The notes under the pieces are model-generated. The model was not told the DNA's origin. It worked only from the letters and a program-made list of their open reading frames with translations, and ran no database searches. This document shows, piece by piece, positions 16,481-25,282 of a DNA stretch of 64,000 nucleotides. The DNA is from UBA1941 sp046329575 (GTDB taxonomy: Bacteria; Bacteroidota; Bacteroidia; Chitinophagales; LD1). The stretch is from NCBI GenBank assembly GCA_046329575.1, contig JAXLUJ010000007.1, forward strand, positions 1 to 64,000, written 5' to 3'. Both the position numbers and the translations under genes were made by a program. Each line of letters begins with the position of its first letter. Positions within the stretch are counted from its first letter, which is position 1.

Positions 16481-17551
16481 TCAGTTGTTGGTATGGCGAA
16501 CGCGCAGCAGCCATGCCGGTAAAATTAATAAGCCGGCGGCTATGTAAAAATAGAAGTTGTAAAGCCGCCAAACCGTTGCTATCAAAGCGGCATAGCCTTC
16601 TTTCATAAATTCGCAATTCAATGCCATGAACGAAATTTCGGCAAGACCGCTGCCGCCCGGAGTAGTGGGTATCATCACGATGACGCGATGCACATACTGC
16701 CTGGCGAATACTTCCAGTTGGGGAAGAGAGCCATCGTTAAAGGCCCATAGCAGCGCATTAGCCAGCGCATAACGCGCGCACCACGAAACAATGGTGGCCA
16801 TGATCACCGTGAACAAATACCACCATCCTTTATCGCGAAATTCGATAGAGGTAAGTTCAATTTCTTCTCCCAAAAAACTGATCTTTTCGCGCCAGCGTTT
16901 CAGAAAAGAAATTTGTGCCACACGCTGCAGAAAATTTTTCGACCAGTGTGGTTTGATGAAGATGGCAAAGCCCAGAAAACCACCAATGATAGCCACCACA
17001 AGAAAACCGATCCAAACATAGCTGCCAACGGCGCGAAAGGCAGCAATAGCACCGGTTTGATTCAATGCACCACACGAAGCGGAAAGGTCAAACATCTTTG
17101 GGCCCAGCAGTAGGTAAAGCAGCGCAAACACGCTTACAAAGGCGATATTATCGAGATAAGAACAAAGCATGATAATGGAAGTGCCTTTTCCGTAGCTGAT
17201 ATTTTCTTTACGAAGAATGAACAATGCCAGCGTAATGCCGCCAACCGAAGCCGGAGTAACACTGCTTCCAAATTCCCACAGAAAGATAATCTCGAAACAT
17301 TTTCGGAACGATAGTTTTTCGCCGGTGAGTTTCCAGATACGGAAGATGTAGGCCAAATCTCGCACCGCTACAGTGATTGCCGCTATTAGCAGGCCAAGAA
17401 AAAGTTGCTGAGAAAATTTGATTTGCGCGAGTTGATGATAATCGAAATGTGAAGTAACGAACAACAGATATGCAGATGCTGCCACACCCAAAAGTATAGG
17501 AACCGCAATGCGTTTACGGCTGAACTGTGCCAATGGATTTTGCTCGCTCAT
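16481..17551 (-). CDS. Flippase-like membrane protein (LPG synthase TM family)
   Basis: A 356-residue polytopic membrane protein with about eight transmembrane helices. It belongs to the UPF0104/lysylphosphatidylglycerol synthase TM family: PASVGGITLALFILRKENIS near residue 97 and MIPTTPGGSGLAEISFMAL near residue 290 are the family signatures. These domains are related to the flippase part of MprF and to AglD; the soluble aminoacyltransferase domain of MprF is absent. A lipid translocation or lipid-linked function is likely. First gene of a minus-strand unit with the HAD phosphatase and recX; divergent from rlpA with 57 bases between start codons. Confidence 0.85.
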   Translation of the reverse strand: MSEQNPLAQFSRKRIAVPILLGVAASAYLLFVTSHFDYHQLAQIKFSQQLFLGLLIAAITVAVRDLAYIFRIWKLTGEKLSFRKCFEIIFLWEFGSSVTPASVGGITLALFILRKENISYGKGTSIIMLCSYLDNIAFVSVFALLYLLLGPKMFDLSASCGALNQTGAIAAFRAVGSYVWIGFLVVAIIGGFLGFAIFIKPHWSKNFLQRVAQISFLKRWREKISFLGEEIELTSIEFRDKGWWYLFTVIMATIVSWCARYALANALLWAFNDGSLPQLEVFARQYVHRVIVMIPTTPGGSGLAEISFMALNCEFMKEGYAALIATVWRLYNFYFYIAAGLLILPAWLLRVRHTNN

Positions 17552-17608
17552 TTTTCCAAATATGAATTTTTCATTTTGCTTCTCCGCACTTTTTGTAATT
17601 TGCTAACG

Positions 17609-18292
17609 ATGAGGAAACTATATGTGCATGTTTTAATGCTTGCATTTGTGGCATTTTCCGGAAGCGCTTTAGCTCAGGAAGTAGGCGTTGCCTCGTTTTA
17701 TCATAGTTATTTTAATGGCAAACGCACCGCCAGCGGTGAGTTGTACGATGAAACCAAACTCACTGCAGCACACAAGACGCTACCAATGGGGACGATGCTG
17801 AAGGTCACCAACCTCGACAACGACAAATCAGTGATTGTAAAGGTGAACGATCGCGGACCGTTTGTGAAAGGACGTTTAATTGATTTATCGAAGAAGGCAG
17901 CGCAGCAATTAGGTTATATCAATACCGGAACGGCACGGGTAACGGTAGAAGTGATAATAGATCAGGCGGCAGCGCCTAAAGATACGGCTACTGTGGCTGT
18001 AGCGCCGGAGCGGATGATGGTGGTGACTGAGGCCGATAGTAGTGAGATGTTAAACTATGGAGTGAAGATTGCGAGCTATGAAGATGCGAAATTTGCCTTC
18101 ACCATTGCGCGCGAAATGAAGGCAAAGTTCAATTTGAGCTGCTACGTACAAACGGTGAAACTCAACAAGGGCAATCTGTACCGCATTTTCACCGGTAATT
18201 TCACCAGCGCCGAACTGGCAGAAGAATTGCGCCTGCAATTACGCAAAGCCTATCCGGAATGTTATGTGATACAGTATAAGAACTTCAGGTAG
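17609..18292 (+). CDS. rlpA: RlpA-like septal ring lytic transglycosylase with SPOR domain
   Basis: The ATG at 17609 is chosen because it begins a signal peptide (MRKLYVHVLMLAFVAFSGSA, cleavage after ALAQ); an upstream in-frame ATG at 17540 would add 23 residues and overlap the divergent gene. The mature protein (227-residue precursor) begins with a double-psi beta barrel: VGVASFYHSYFNGKRTASGE, KTLPMGTMLKVTNL and VKVNDRGPFVKGRLIDLS, the RlpA core that cleaves peptidoglycan strands. The C-terminal 75 residues form a SPOR domain, which binds denuded glycan at division sites. No lipobox cysteine, so it is probably soluble in the periplasm. Confidence 0.9.
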   Translation: MRKLYVHVLMLAFVAFSGSALAQEVGVASFYHSYFNGKRTASGELYDETKLTAAHKTLPMGTMLKVTNLDNDKSVIVKVNDRGPFVKGRLIDLSKKAAQQLGYINTGTARVTVEVIIDQAAAPKDTATVAVAPERMMVVTEADSSEMLNYGVKIASYEDAKFAFTIAREMKAKFNLSCYVQTVKLNKGNLYRIFTGNFTSAELAEELRLQLRKAYPECYVIQYKNFR

Positions 18293-18641
18293 GAGGTGAG
18301 GTAACGGTTGGAGCGGTTTGGGACGAATGGGACGTTCAGGACTGTTGGGACGAGTAAGAGCTGGAGTGCATCATCCAATCTTCTAATTTTCAAATCACCA
18401 AATTGATCTGCGTTCTCTGCGAAACCTTAGCGTTCTTTGCGGTGAAAACCGGACGTTGGTATCGGTTGGAAGGTTTTGGATGACCGGACTGTTGGGCCGT
18501 GATAAGGGCTGGAGCACAACCTCAAATCAACAAATCCTCAAATTACCAAATTGATCTGCGTAACCTTTTTGTGCTACTTCCGTAAATAGCTACACGAACA
18601 CTTAACACGCTCCCGATTCGGGATGCGGAGATTTTTAATTC
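18293..18641. repeat. Non-coding region with degenerate intergenic repeats
   Basis: No gene is seen. Two degenerate units follow each other. Each contains TTGGGnCGnG, then a GCTGGAG motif, then an AT-rich stretch ending CAAATTnnCAAATTGATCTGCGT (18400-18415 and 18541-18559). Between them lies GAAACCTTAGCGTTCTTTGCGGTGAAAA, a type of short repeat found in intergenic regions of many bacteria. Relatives occur at 23200-23480. A small TCCCGATTCGGGA hairpin lies at 18611-18623. Confidence 0.55.
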
Positions 18642-19004
18642 ATGGTTATGAAAAAGTTGTTTACAAGTGTTCTGATTTTATTTGCCGTAGCTGCAATGGC
18701 CAGCGAAAGCGCCTCGCCAGGTATTTCCAATCTCGATTTCTCTAAACAGATTTTCAAAGTAAAGGCAACCATCAAAAAGGTGAACAACAACTTTGTGCTT
18801 GTTCCCGACGAAAGCAAGAACCGCACTTTTGCGCCGGTGTATCTTCCCGATGAATACAAAATCAACGGACTGAAAGTGACCTTTGATGGTGATATTGCCG
18901 TCACCTCTGATCCGGAAACCCAATTGAACATCCGCAAAATTTGGGTGGAATATGAACTGAAAGAGAAGTACCGCCTGGCCCACAAAATGTACGATCTCAA
19001 CTAA
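18642..19004 (+). CDS. Small secreted hypothetical protein
   Basis: A 120-residue exported protein. A signal peptide covers about residues 3-20 (MKKLFTSVLILFAVAAMASE). Met3 (18648) is an equally plausible start. The mature part has a beta-rich pattern: NNNFVLVPDESKNRTFAPVY, PDEYKINGLKVTFDGDI and IRKIWVEYELKEKY. Proteins of this kind in Bacteroidota resemble the small NigD-like/OB-type periplasmic domains, but the match is too weak to name. It is single-gene and ends before a good terminator. Confidence 0.75.
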   Translation: MVMKKLFTSVLILFAVAAMASESASPGISNLDFSKQIFKVKATIKKVNNNFVLVPDESKNRTFAPVYLPDEYKINGLKVTFDGDIAVTSDPETQLNIRKIWVEYELKEKYRLAHKMYDLN

Positions 19005-19095
19005 CTCAAACATACTGCCGGTTCCAAACGAGCTACTCACAAGTGTCGTTGAAGCGCCGGCACAACTAATTCCGCACGTATCGCGAACGTGCAAC

Positions 19096-19122
19096 ATGCC
19101 CGGATCATCCCGGGCATTTTTA
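19096..19122 (+). terminator. Rho-independent terminator
   Basis: Perfect 8-bp stem ATGCCCGG / CCGGGCAT with a six-base loop, followed by TTTTTAG. It lies about 90 bases after the small secreted protein gene and before the TetR gene. Confidence 0.8.
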
Positions 19123-19171
19123 GTTTTTGAAACCGCATAAAATGTGCAATGCAAAATCGGCGATCCGAATA

Positions 19172-19206
19172 AAATTATACCAATTGGTATAATTTATTTA
19201 TATTTG
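19172..19206 (+). promoter_or_regulatory. TetR operator and -7 box of the regulator promoter
   Basis: A perfect 24-bp palindrome spans 19172-19195; its left arm is AAATTATACCAA and the right arm is the exact reverse complement. The promoter -7 box TATATTTG (TAnnTTTG) follows at 19199-19206, only 7 bases before the TetR start codon. A repressor bound to the palindrome would block this promoter, which fits autoregulation. A related site with core ATACCGATTGGTAT is found before the thiolase gene. Confidence 0.8.
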
Positions 19207-19212
19207 CGGTGA

Positions 19213-19815
19213 ATGAAATCAGCGGAGTCGAAATCAGAGCGCACGCGCCAGTTTATTATAGAACAAACTGCATCCATCTTCAATGCAAAAGGCTATGCCG
19301 GAACGTCGCTGTCGGACCTTACCGAGGCTACCGGTCTTACCAAGGGCAGCATATACGGCAATTTCGACAATAAGGATGATGTGGCCATCGCAGCTTTTGT
19401 TTACAATTTCGGACGAGTTACTGCTTATCTTAAAGAAAAAATGGCGGCTCATGAAAATGCGGTTGACCGTCTGCTGATCTACCCAAAGGTGTATTCCGAT
19501 TTTTTAAAGATACCTTTTTTGAAAGCAGGATGTCCGTTGCTGAACACCGCCACCGAGGCCGATGACACCCACCCTCGCCTTCGGGAGCACGCTATTCAGG
19601 CCTTGCATTTCTGGAAAACTTCTATCGAAAATCAGATCAAACGAGGCATCAAACGTAAGGAGATCCGCGAGGACGTTGTGCCTTCCGAAATGGCAGTGGT
19701 AATCATGTCGATAATCGAAGGAGCCATTATGCAGGCGAAACTAACGGGCCGCCCCACCGACCTTAAAGTAGCCATGCGTTATCTGGAAAAAATAATAACT
19801 GAGATTAAAAACTAA
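19213..19815 (+). CDS. TetR/AcrR family transcriptional regulator
   Basis: A 200-residue TetR-type repressor. The N-terminal helix-turn-helix domain is clear: RQFIIEQTASIFNAKGYAG, then TSLSDLTEATGLTKGSIYGN with the recognition helix GSIYGNFDNKDD. The C-terminal ligand-binding domain contains FLKAGCPLLNTATEADDTHP, the pattern of the LfrA-like group. It sits just after a perfect palindromic operator that overlaps its own promoter, and a second half-conserved operator lies between it and the thiolase gene. It therefore probably controls itself and the thiolase-thioesterase pair, perhaps in response to an acyl-CoA. The effector is inferred, not seen. Confidence 0.92.
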   Translation: MKSAESKSERTRQFIIEQTASIFNAKGYAGTSLSDLTEATGLTKGSIYGNFDNKDDVAIAAFVYNFGRVTAYLKEKMAAHENAVDRLLIYPKVYSDFLKIPFLKAGCPLLNTATEADDTHPRLREHAIQALHFWKTSIENQIKRGIKRKEIREDVVPSEMAVVIMSIIEGAIMQAKLTGRPTDLKVAMRYLEKIITEIKN

Positions 19816-19832
19816 TTTTTTTAACCCAAAAA

Positions 19833-19846
19833 ATACCGATTGGTAT
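19833..19846 (+). promoter_or_regulatory. Second TetR operator, before thiolase gene
   Basis: ATACCGATTGGTAT is a 14-bp near-palindrome (one mismatched pair) matching the core ATACCAATTGGTAT of the operator at 19172-19195. It lies 17 bases after the TetR stop and 16 bases before the thiolase start, where binding would repress the downstream pair. Confidence 0.7.
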
Positions 19847-19862
19847 ATTATAAACCACCGTT

Positions 19863-21035
19863 ATGAAAGAAGCATTTATTGTGTCAGCCAAACGAACACC
19901 AATTGGCAGTTTAATGGGCCGGCTGTTGGCATTCACCGCTCCCCAATTGGGTGCTATTGCGATACGCGAAGCCCTGGCCGCCGCGCAAATAGAACCCGCC
20001 ATTATTGATTCGGTTTACTTTGGAAATGTGCTTTCGGCCAACCTTGGGCAGGCACCGGCGCGGCAGGCAGCTATGTTTGCGGGGCTTCTTCCCCAAACCG
20101 ATTGCACCACCGTAAACAAGGTGTGTGCTTCCGGGTTGAAGGCTGTAGCTATGGCCACACAACAGATTCAACTTGGTTTCGAACAAGTTGTTGTAGCGGG
20201 CGGTATGGAAAGCATGAGCAACACGCCGCATTATGTCGGTTTGCGGAACGGCGTAAAATTGGGCCATCAAACGTTTACGGATGGTATTTTGAAGGACGGA
20301 CTTACCGATGTGTATGGCCAGTATCATATGGGTGTGGCGGCGGAGCAGTGCGCCAAAACCTATAACCTAACGCGGAGCATGCAGGATGAATACGCGTTCA
20401 CCTCATATAAACGAGCCGCTCAAGCTCATGCCGAAGGCCGGTTTAGGGCAGAATTGATTCCGGTTGAAAGTAATGGTTCGGCCATGATTACAGATGAAGA
20501 TATCGGTAAACTGATACCGGAAAAGATGGCCAGACTGAAACCATCCTTTGTTGAGGGCGGAACGATTACGGCAGCAAATGCAAGTAACCTGAATGACGGC
20601 GCGGCGGCATTGCTAGTAGTATCCGAAGACGTTTTACGGCGTCATGCACTTCAACCACTGGCACGGATTGTGAGCTATGCCGATGCCTCACAGGAACCTG
20701 AATGGTTTACCACGGCACCGGTGGCTGCTATTCAAAAAGCCTTGAAACGGGCATCGCTCTCCATTCGCGATATTGATTTTTTTGAAATTAATGAAGCCTA
20801 TTCTGCTGTAGCACTTGCCAATATGCAATTCCTGAAAACACCCATCGAAAAAGTGAATGTATATGGTGGAGCGGTAGCCGTCGGTCATCCTCTGGGTGCA
20901 TCCGGCGCGCGAATCCTTTGTACGCTTACTTCCATTTTGAACAATGAAAACGGGCGTTATGGAGTTGCCGCCATTTGCAATGGAGGAGGAGGCGCCACCG
21001 CTATGATTATCGAAAAATTAAATCAATACATATGA
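19863..21035 (+). CDS. Acetyl-CoA acetyltransferase (thiolase)
   Basis: A 390-residue type II thiolase, normal length. It joins or cleaves acyl-CoA units (acetyl-CoA to acetoacetyl-CoA, or the reverse in degradation). The catalytic set is present: nucleophile C88 in NKVCASGLKA, H342 in VGHPLGASGA and acid/base C372 in ICNGGGGATA, plus the NEAYSAVALAN block. Opens SAKRTPIGSLMG, as in the family. It lies behind a TetR operator and overlaps the following thioesterase by 4 bp (ATGA). Whether it works in synthesis or breakdown cannot be told from the sequence. Confidence 0.93.
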   Translation: MKEAFIVSAKRTPIGSLMGRLLAFTAPQLGAIAIREALAAAQIEPAIIDSVYFGNVLSANLGQAPARQAAMFAGLLPQTDCTTVNKVCASGLKAVAMATQQIQLGFEQVVVAGGMESMSNTPHYVGLRNGVKLGHQTFTDGILKDGLTDVYGQYHMGVAAEQCAKTYNLTRSMQDEYAFTSYKRAAQAHAEGRFRAELIPVESNGSAMITDEDIGKLIPEKMARLKPSFVEGGTITAANASNLNDGAAALLVVSEDVLRRHALQPLARIVSYADASQEPEWFTTAPVAAIQKALKRASLSIRDIDFFEINEAYSAVALANMQFLKTPIEKVNVYGGAVAVGHPLGASGARILCTLTSILNNENGRYGVAAICNGGGGATAMIIEKLNQYI

Positions 21036-21514
21036 AAGAACTTCCAAAGACGCTTGAAAGCCAAATGCGCGTTCACTACCACGATTGCGATCCGTTCAAC
21101 CACCTCAACAATTCGCGCTACATTGATTATATCGTAGCCGCACGAACCGAGCAATTACTGGAAAATTACGGCTTCGATACCGCTCAGATTGCCCGCGACC
21201 AAGGTTTAGGTTGGGTTGTTGTTCAAACTCAGATCTCCTACATGTTCCCGGCCGTTTGGCTCGAAAAAGTAAATATCGAATCGCGACTGATTCAATTTTC
21301 GGATTCCAGTTTGCTGATAGAGGCCCTGATGTGGAACGAGCACAAAACTCACCTGAAAGCGCTGATGTGGAGCAAACTGGTGCACTTTGATGTGCAATCG
21401 CAAAAAAGTATTAAACATCAGGACAATCACCTGGAATTATTCCGCCAAATTCATTTTCCGCTTTCTGAAAGTATTACTTTCGGTGAGCGGGTGAAGCAAG
21501 TGCGGCAAAAATAG
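21032..21514 (+). CDS. Acyl-CoA thioesterase, hotdog fold
   Basis: A 160-residue 4HBT-type thioesterase. ATG at 21032 is chosen because it overlaps the thiolase stop (ATGA) and begins right before the domain; an upstream in-frame start would run inside the thiolase gene. The active-site loop is HYHDCDPFNHLNNSRYIDY, with the Asp of the 4-hydroxybenzoyl-CoA thioesterase family (D-x-F-x-H-x-N). It hydrolyses acyl-CoA to free acid, and its coupling to the thiolase suggests a shared acyl-CoA pathway under TetR control. Confidence 0.88.
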   Translation: MKELPKTLESQMRVHYHDCDPFNHLNNSRYIDYIVAARTEQLLENYGFDTAQIARDQGLGWVVVQTQISYMFPAVWLEKVNIESRLIQFSDSSLLIEALMWNEHKTHLKALMWSKLVHFDVQSQKSIKHQDNHLELFRQIHFPLSESITFGERVKQVRQK

Positions 21515-21555
21515 CAGCAGTAGCCAGTGAAATTTCTCAAAATAAAAACGAAGAC

Positions 21556-22116
21556 ATGAACACCAATTATCTGGAAAGCGCCATCAAACAATTCGAGTAT
21601 TATAAAATGCTGGGCGAAAAAACTTTTGCGCAACTGCCCGACGACAAACTTTTCTTCCAATACAATGAAGACAGCAATAGCATTGCCACAATTGTGAAAC
21701 ATTTGTACGGTAATATGATGAGCCGGTGGACCGATTTTTTGACCACCGATGGTGAAAAGGAATGGCGCAACCGCGATGCTGAATTCGAAAATGACGTTGC
21801 CGATAAAGAACAATTGATGTTGTTGTGGAATGAAGGCTGGAAGGCGCTGTTCGAAGCATTACATTCATTAAAAGAAGATGACCTCAGCCAAATCATTTAC
21901 ATCCGCAATCAAGGCCACACCGTAATGGAAGCTATCAACCGTCAACTGGCACACTATCCTTACCATATCGGTCAAATAGTGTTCATCGGCAAAATGTTTG
22001 CAGAGCAATGGCAATCGCTATCCATACCAAAAGGCAATTCTAAAGCGTACAACCAAGACAAGTTCGCTGCGCCTAAACAGAAAGGCCATTTTACCGATGA
22101 GTTTCTGAAAAAATAA
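21556..22116 (+). CDS. DUF1572 (DinB-like) protein
   Basis: A 186-residue DUF1572 protein, a four-helix bundle of the DinB/YfiT superfamily. Recognised by FEYYKMLGEKTFAQLPDDKL, IATIVKHLYGNMMSRWTDFL and NRQLAHYPYHIGQIVFIGK. The histidines in KHLYGN (about residue 57) and HYPYHIGQ (about residues 136-140) are placed like the metal ligands of this superfamily, so a divalent metal enzyme is likely. Substrate is unknown; related bundles include thiol-dependent transferases. It follows the thioesterase by 41 bases and might be read through. Confidence 0.85.
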   Translation: MNTNYLESAIKQFEYYKMLGEKTFAQLPDDKLFFQYNEDSNSIATIVKHLYGNMMSRWTDFLTTDGEKEWRNRDAEFENDVADKEQLMLLWNEGWKALFEALHSLKEDDLSQIIYIRNQGHTVMEAINRQLAHYPYHIGQIVFIGKMFAEQWQSLSIPKGNSKAYNQDKFAAPKQKGHFTDEFLKK

Positions 22117-22358
22117 AATGGGAGGTAACTGCGGCCACAATTTTCCATTGTAATTTTTATAATTCGGCCTGAAGACTTACACCATAGAGGCCGGCATCCG
22201 CCATAAAACGATTCGAAAAAAGAGGAACGAATAATGCCGTAAACATCGGCCATTGTTGAGTTACAAGCCATTTCAAATCGGCTTGTATTGGATTTATTAT
22301 GAAGGTGTTGCAACGTTCGATAAGCCAGGTACGTCTTTCCACACAAAAAAACACGTAC

Positions 22359-23195
22359 ATGAAAAAACTGTTCTACACATTTTCATTGCTCCTTACCGTT
22401 CAATTTATCCATGCACAAATAACCAGTCCGGCGCCCTATTGCGATGCTACTTTTGACGACAATTCTTTTGCCGTAGATGATCACATCAGCAGCGTTCAAA
22501 TAGGAAACCTGAATAATGTAACAAACGCGCAGTTTGCCGCTCCGCATTATGTTTTTTACAACAACCTTACTGCGCCTACATTAAAGGCCGATAGTTCTTA
22601 CAAACTTTACCTAAAATTTCAGGTGAGCGGGGGTTGTGGTTTTGGCGCCTGGATCGACTTCAATCACAACAATAGTTTTGAAGCTTCAGAAAAAATTTCC
22701 GGAACAACCGGCGCCGATTATCTGGATTTGGGTGTAGCGCGCGATTCTACTATAATTACCATACCCCACAACGCCATTACCGGAATTACCCGTATGCGCA
22801 TTCGTATTGTAGAAGATGATTTACACCACGGCCTGGTAGGCAGCCGGGAACTGGCTTGTAATCCGGGAGTAGTGGCTGATAGCATAATGGACTGGGGCGA
22901 AACAGAGGATTACAATGTGAATATTTCAGGTGTTGGACCTTCGGGAGTAGCAGTAGTAGAAGCCGGTCAAATCACCGCAACCCCAAATCCATTCCATCAG
23001 GAACTTTCCATCCAATTGGAAGAAGAAGCCTCCACTATCACTATCACTGATGCCATAGGCCGAATCTGTTTGCAGCAATCGGTTTCAGGCCGCTCGATTA
23101 CGGTTAGTACAGCTATGCTGCCCTCAGGACCATATCTGGTAGCCGTAACCGACAAAATGGGCAACTACAAAGTGTTGCATTTGGTAAAGGAGTAG
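22359..23195 (+). CDS. GEVED-domain surface protein with T9SS sorting signal
   Basis: Start set at ATG 22359, which begins a signal peptide (MKKLFYTFSLLLTVQFIHAQ); an in-frame ATG 60 bases upstream would add a non-signal extension. The 278-residue product contains a GEVED domain, recognised by GFGAWIDFNHNNSFEASEKI, the RMRIRIVEDD segment and the end IMDWGETEDYNV. The last ~75 residues are a type A T9SS C-terminal sorting domain (ATPNPFHQELSIQL ... YKVLHLVKE). Predicted to cross the outer membrane by type IX secretion and stay on the surface or be released. Confidence 0.87.
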   Translation: MKKLFYTFSLLLTVQFIHAQITSPAPYCDATFDDNSFAVDDHISSVQIGNLNNVTNAQFAAPHYVFYNNLTAPTLKADSSYKLYLKFQVSGGCGFGAWIDFNHNNSFEASEKISGTTGADYLDLGVARDSTIITIPHNAITGITRMRIRIVEDDLHHGLVGSRELACNPGVVADSIMDWGETEDYNVNISGVGPSGVAVVEAGQITATPNPFHQELSIQLEEEASTITITDAIGRICLQQSVSGRSITVSTAMLPSGPYLVAVTDKMGNYKVLHLVKE

Positions 23196-23524
23196 GATAA
23201 GAAACGATGGAAATCGTTGGAGGACTTTTGGGACGTAATAAACGCCGGAATACATTTTCAAATCACTACTACTCTGCGCCCTTAGCGAAGCCTTTGCGTT
23301 CTCCGCGTTAGAAAAGGGACGTGAAGGAAGGTGGTGTTTTGTTGGAGGGTTTTGGACGGATGGACGTGAGGAGCGGTGGTGATTGCTGGAATATTTTGCA
23401 GTTTGGGACGTAAAGACGTTTCGGAGGTGAGATACGCGGCTCCCATCTTCAAATTATCAAATTACCAAATCAGAAACAAAACTTTCCTTTTCGTATTTTC
23501 AGCCCCTCAAAAAATAGAAAAGCC
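23196..23524. repeat. Non-coding region with repeats like those at 18.3 kb
   Basis: No gene is seen. It contains TTTTGGGACGTAATAAACGCCGG, a CCCTTAGCGAAGCCTTTGCG block with TTCTCCGCG, a second GGGACGT and a third TTTGGGACGTAAAGACG, ending in AT-rich sequence with CAAATTATCAAATTACCAAAT. These pieces match the order and content of the repeats at 18293-18560. The aspS start lies at the right edge. Confidence 0.5.
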
Positions 23525-25282
23525 ATGTTTCGCGACAAAACTTGTGGAGAATTGCGTTTATCAGATAACGGAATGGCCGTAACCCTGGCCGGATGGGTAC
23601 AGCGGGTGCGCGACATCGGCCATCTGGTTTTTATTGACCTTCGCGACCGCTATGGCCTAACGCAATTGGCTTTCAGTAACGATTTGGATGCTGCTTTATG
23701 TGACCAGGCGCGCCAATTGGGCCGCGAGTTTGTGATTCAGGTGAAAGGAAAGGTAACCGAACGAACCGCCAAAAATGCCAATATGCCTACGGGCGATGTT
23801 GAAATTCAGGTGAGCGAAATGGTGATCCTCAACCCAGCGGAAACGCCGCCTTTTACCATTGAAAACGAAACCGACGGCGGCGAAGAACTGCGGATGAAAT
23901 ACCGCTATCTCGACATACGCCGTCCGGCGCTGAAAGAGGTACTGGTGACGCGTGCTGCCATGATCCGCGCCATGCGCGAGTATCTCGACAACCGCGGTTT
24001 CATTGAAGTGGAAACACCGAATCTGATCAAAAGCACACCCGAAGGTGCGCGCGATTTTTTGGTGCCGTCACGCCTGCACCACGGCACTTTTTATGCCTTG
24101 CCCCAATCGCCGCAAATTCTAAAACAATTGCTGATGGTGGCCGGTATGGACCGCTATTATCAAGTGGTAAAATGCTATCGTGATGAAGATTTCCGCGGCG
24201 ACCGTCAGCCCGAGTTTACTCAACTCGACTGCGAAATGGCATTTGTAGAGCAGGAAGACATTTTTGAAAACTTCGAAGGCATGGTAAAGCATGTTTTCCA
24301 AAAAGTAAAACAAATTGAATTGCCGGTTTTCCGCCGGCTTACTTTTGCCGATGCCATGAAATACTATGGCAGCGATAAACCCGATTTGCGTTTTGATTGT
24401 GCCATTGTGGAACTGAACGGACAGTTGCCTGCTTCTGAATTTGCCGTTTTTCAAAACGCTATCAATAACGGCGGTTTGGTTGCCGGCCTGAACGCCAAAG
24501 GTGGCGCAGGTTTTACGCGCAAGCAACTCGACGAACTCACAGAGTTTGTGAAAGCATCGCATCGCGGACTCAGCGGCTTGGTGAACATTCGTTTTAATGA
24601 AGATGGAACGGTGAAATCATCAGTAGATAAATTCTATAATGAAGAACAACTGCGCGCAATTGGCGCAGCCTTTGGCGCCGAAAAGGGCGACTTGATTTTG
24701 ATAGCGGCCGATAAAATTTCAAAAGTGCGTAAATCGTTAGGCGATTTGCGATTGGAACTGGCTAAACGCTTGAACTGGATCAAAAAAGATTCGTGGAGTG
24801 TGCTTTGGATTGTTGACTTTCCATTGTTCGAAAAAGACGAAGAAACCGGCGACATTATTTTTGTGCACCATCCGTTCTGTTCGCCGCACCCCGATGATTT
24901 GCAATATTTCGACAGCGATCCTACAAGGGTGCGCGCGCAAACGTATGATCTGGTGATGAACGGTAACGAGATCCTCTCTGGTTCTATTCGCATTCATCAA
25001 AAAGAATTACAAGACCGGGTGTTTCAGAAGCTGGGGCTTTCGCAGGAAGAGATCGATCACAAGTTTGGCTTCATGCTGAATGCCTTCCGTTATGGCGCGC
25101 CGCCTCACGGTGGTTGTGCGTTTGGGCTCGATCGTTGGGTAATGTTAATGACGGGTGGCGAAACCATACGCGATGCCATTGCTTTCCCTAAAGCTTCGAA
25201 TGGGAAAGATTTGATGATGGATGCACCTGCGGCAGTTGATGAAAAACAACTGGTGGAATTAGGCGTAGCCGTAAGAGCTTAA
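23525..25282 (+). CDS. aspS: Aspartate--tRNA ligase
   Basis: A 585-residue bacterial-type aspartyl-tRNA synthetase. It charges tRNA-Asp. The N-terminal OB anticodon-binding domain has GWVQRVRDIGHLVFIDLRDR. Class II motif 2 is FRGDRQPEFTQLDCEM (about residues 220-235), and motif 3 is FGLDRWVMLMTGGETIRDAI near the end. The GAD insertion lies between motifs 2 and 3, as in bacterial enzymes. Length is normal. Not clearly in an operon; upstream is the repeat-filled region, downstream the gene-free 25.3-27.1 kb stretch. Confidence 0.97.
   Translation: MFRDKTCGELRLSDNGMAVTLAGWVQRVRDIGHLVFIDLRDRYGLTQLAFSNDLDAALCDQARQLGREFVIQVKGKVTERTAKNANMPTGDVEIQVSEMVILNPAETPPFTIENETDGGEELRMKYRYLDIRRPALKEVLVTRAAMIRAMREYLDNRGFIEVETPNLIKSTPEGARDFLVPSRLHHGTFYALPQSPQILKQLLMVAGMDRYYQVVKCYRDEDFRGDRQPEFTQLDCEMAFVEQEDIFENFEGMVKHVFQKVKQIELPVFRRLTFADAMKYYGSDKPDLRFDCAIVELNGQLPASEFAVFQNAINNGGLVAGLNAKGGAGFTRKQLDELTEFVKASHRGLSGLVNIRFNEDGTVKSSVDKFYNEEQLRAIGAAFGAEKGDLILIAADKISKVRKSLGDLRLELAKRLNWIKKDSWSVLWIVDFPLFEKDEETGDIIFVHHPFCSPHPDDLQYFDSDPTRVRAQTYDLVMNGNEILSGSIRIHQKELQDRVFQKLGLSQEEIDHKFGFMLNAFRYGAPPHGGCAFGLDRWVMLMTGGETIRDAIAFPKASNGKDLMMDAPAAVDEKQLVELGVAVRA

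Noticed and set aside
22157..22360. Minus-strand 67-residue frame ending ADAGLYGVSLQAEL
   Set aside because: Looks somewhat like a protein end, but it has no start or ribosome site and overlaps the leader of the GEVED protein gene; no family recognised.
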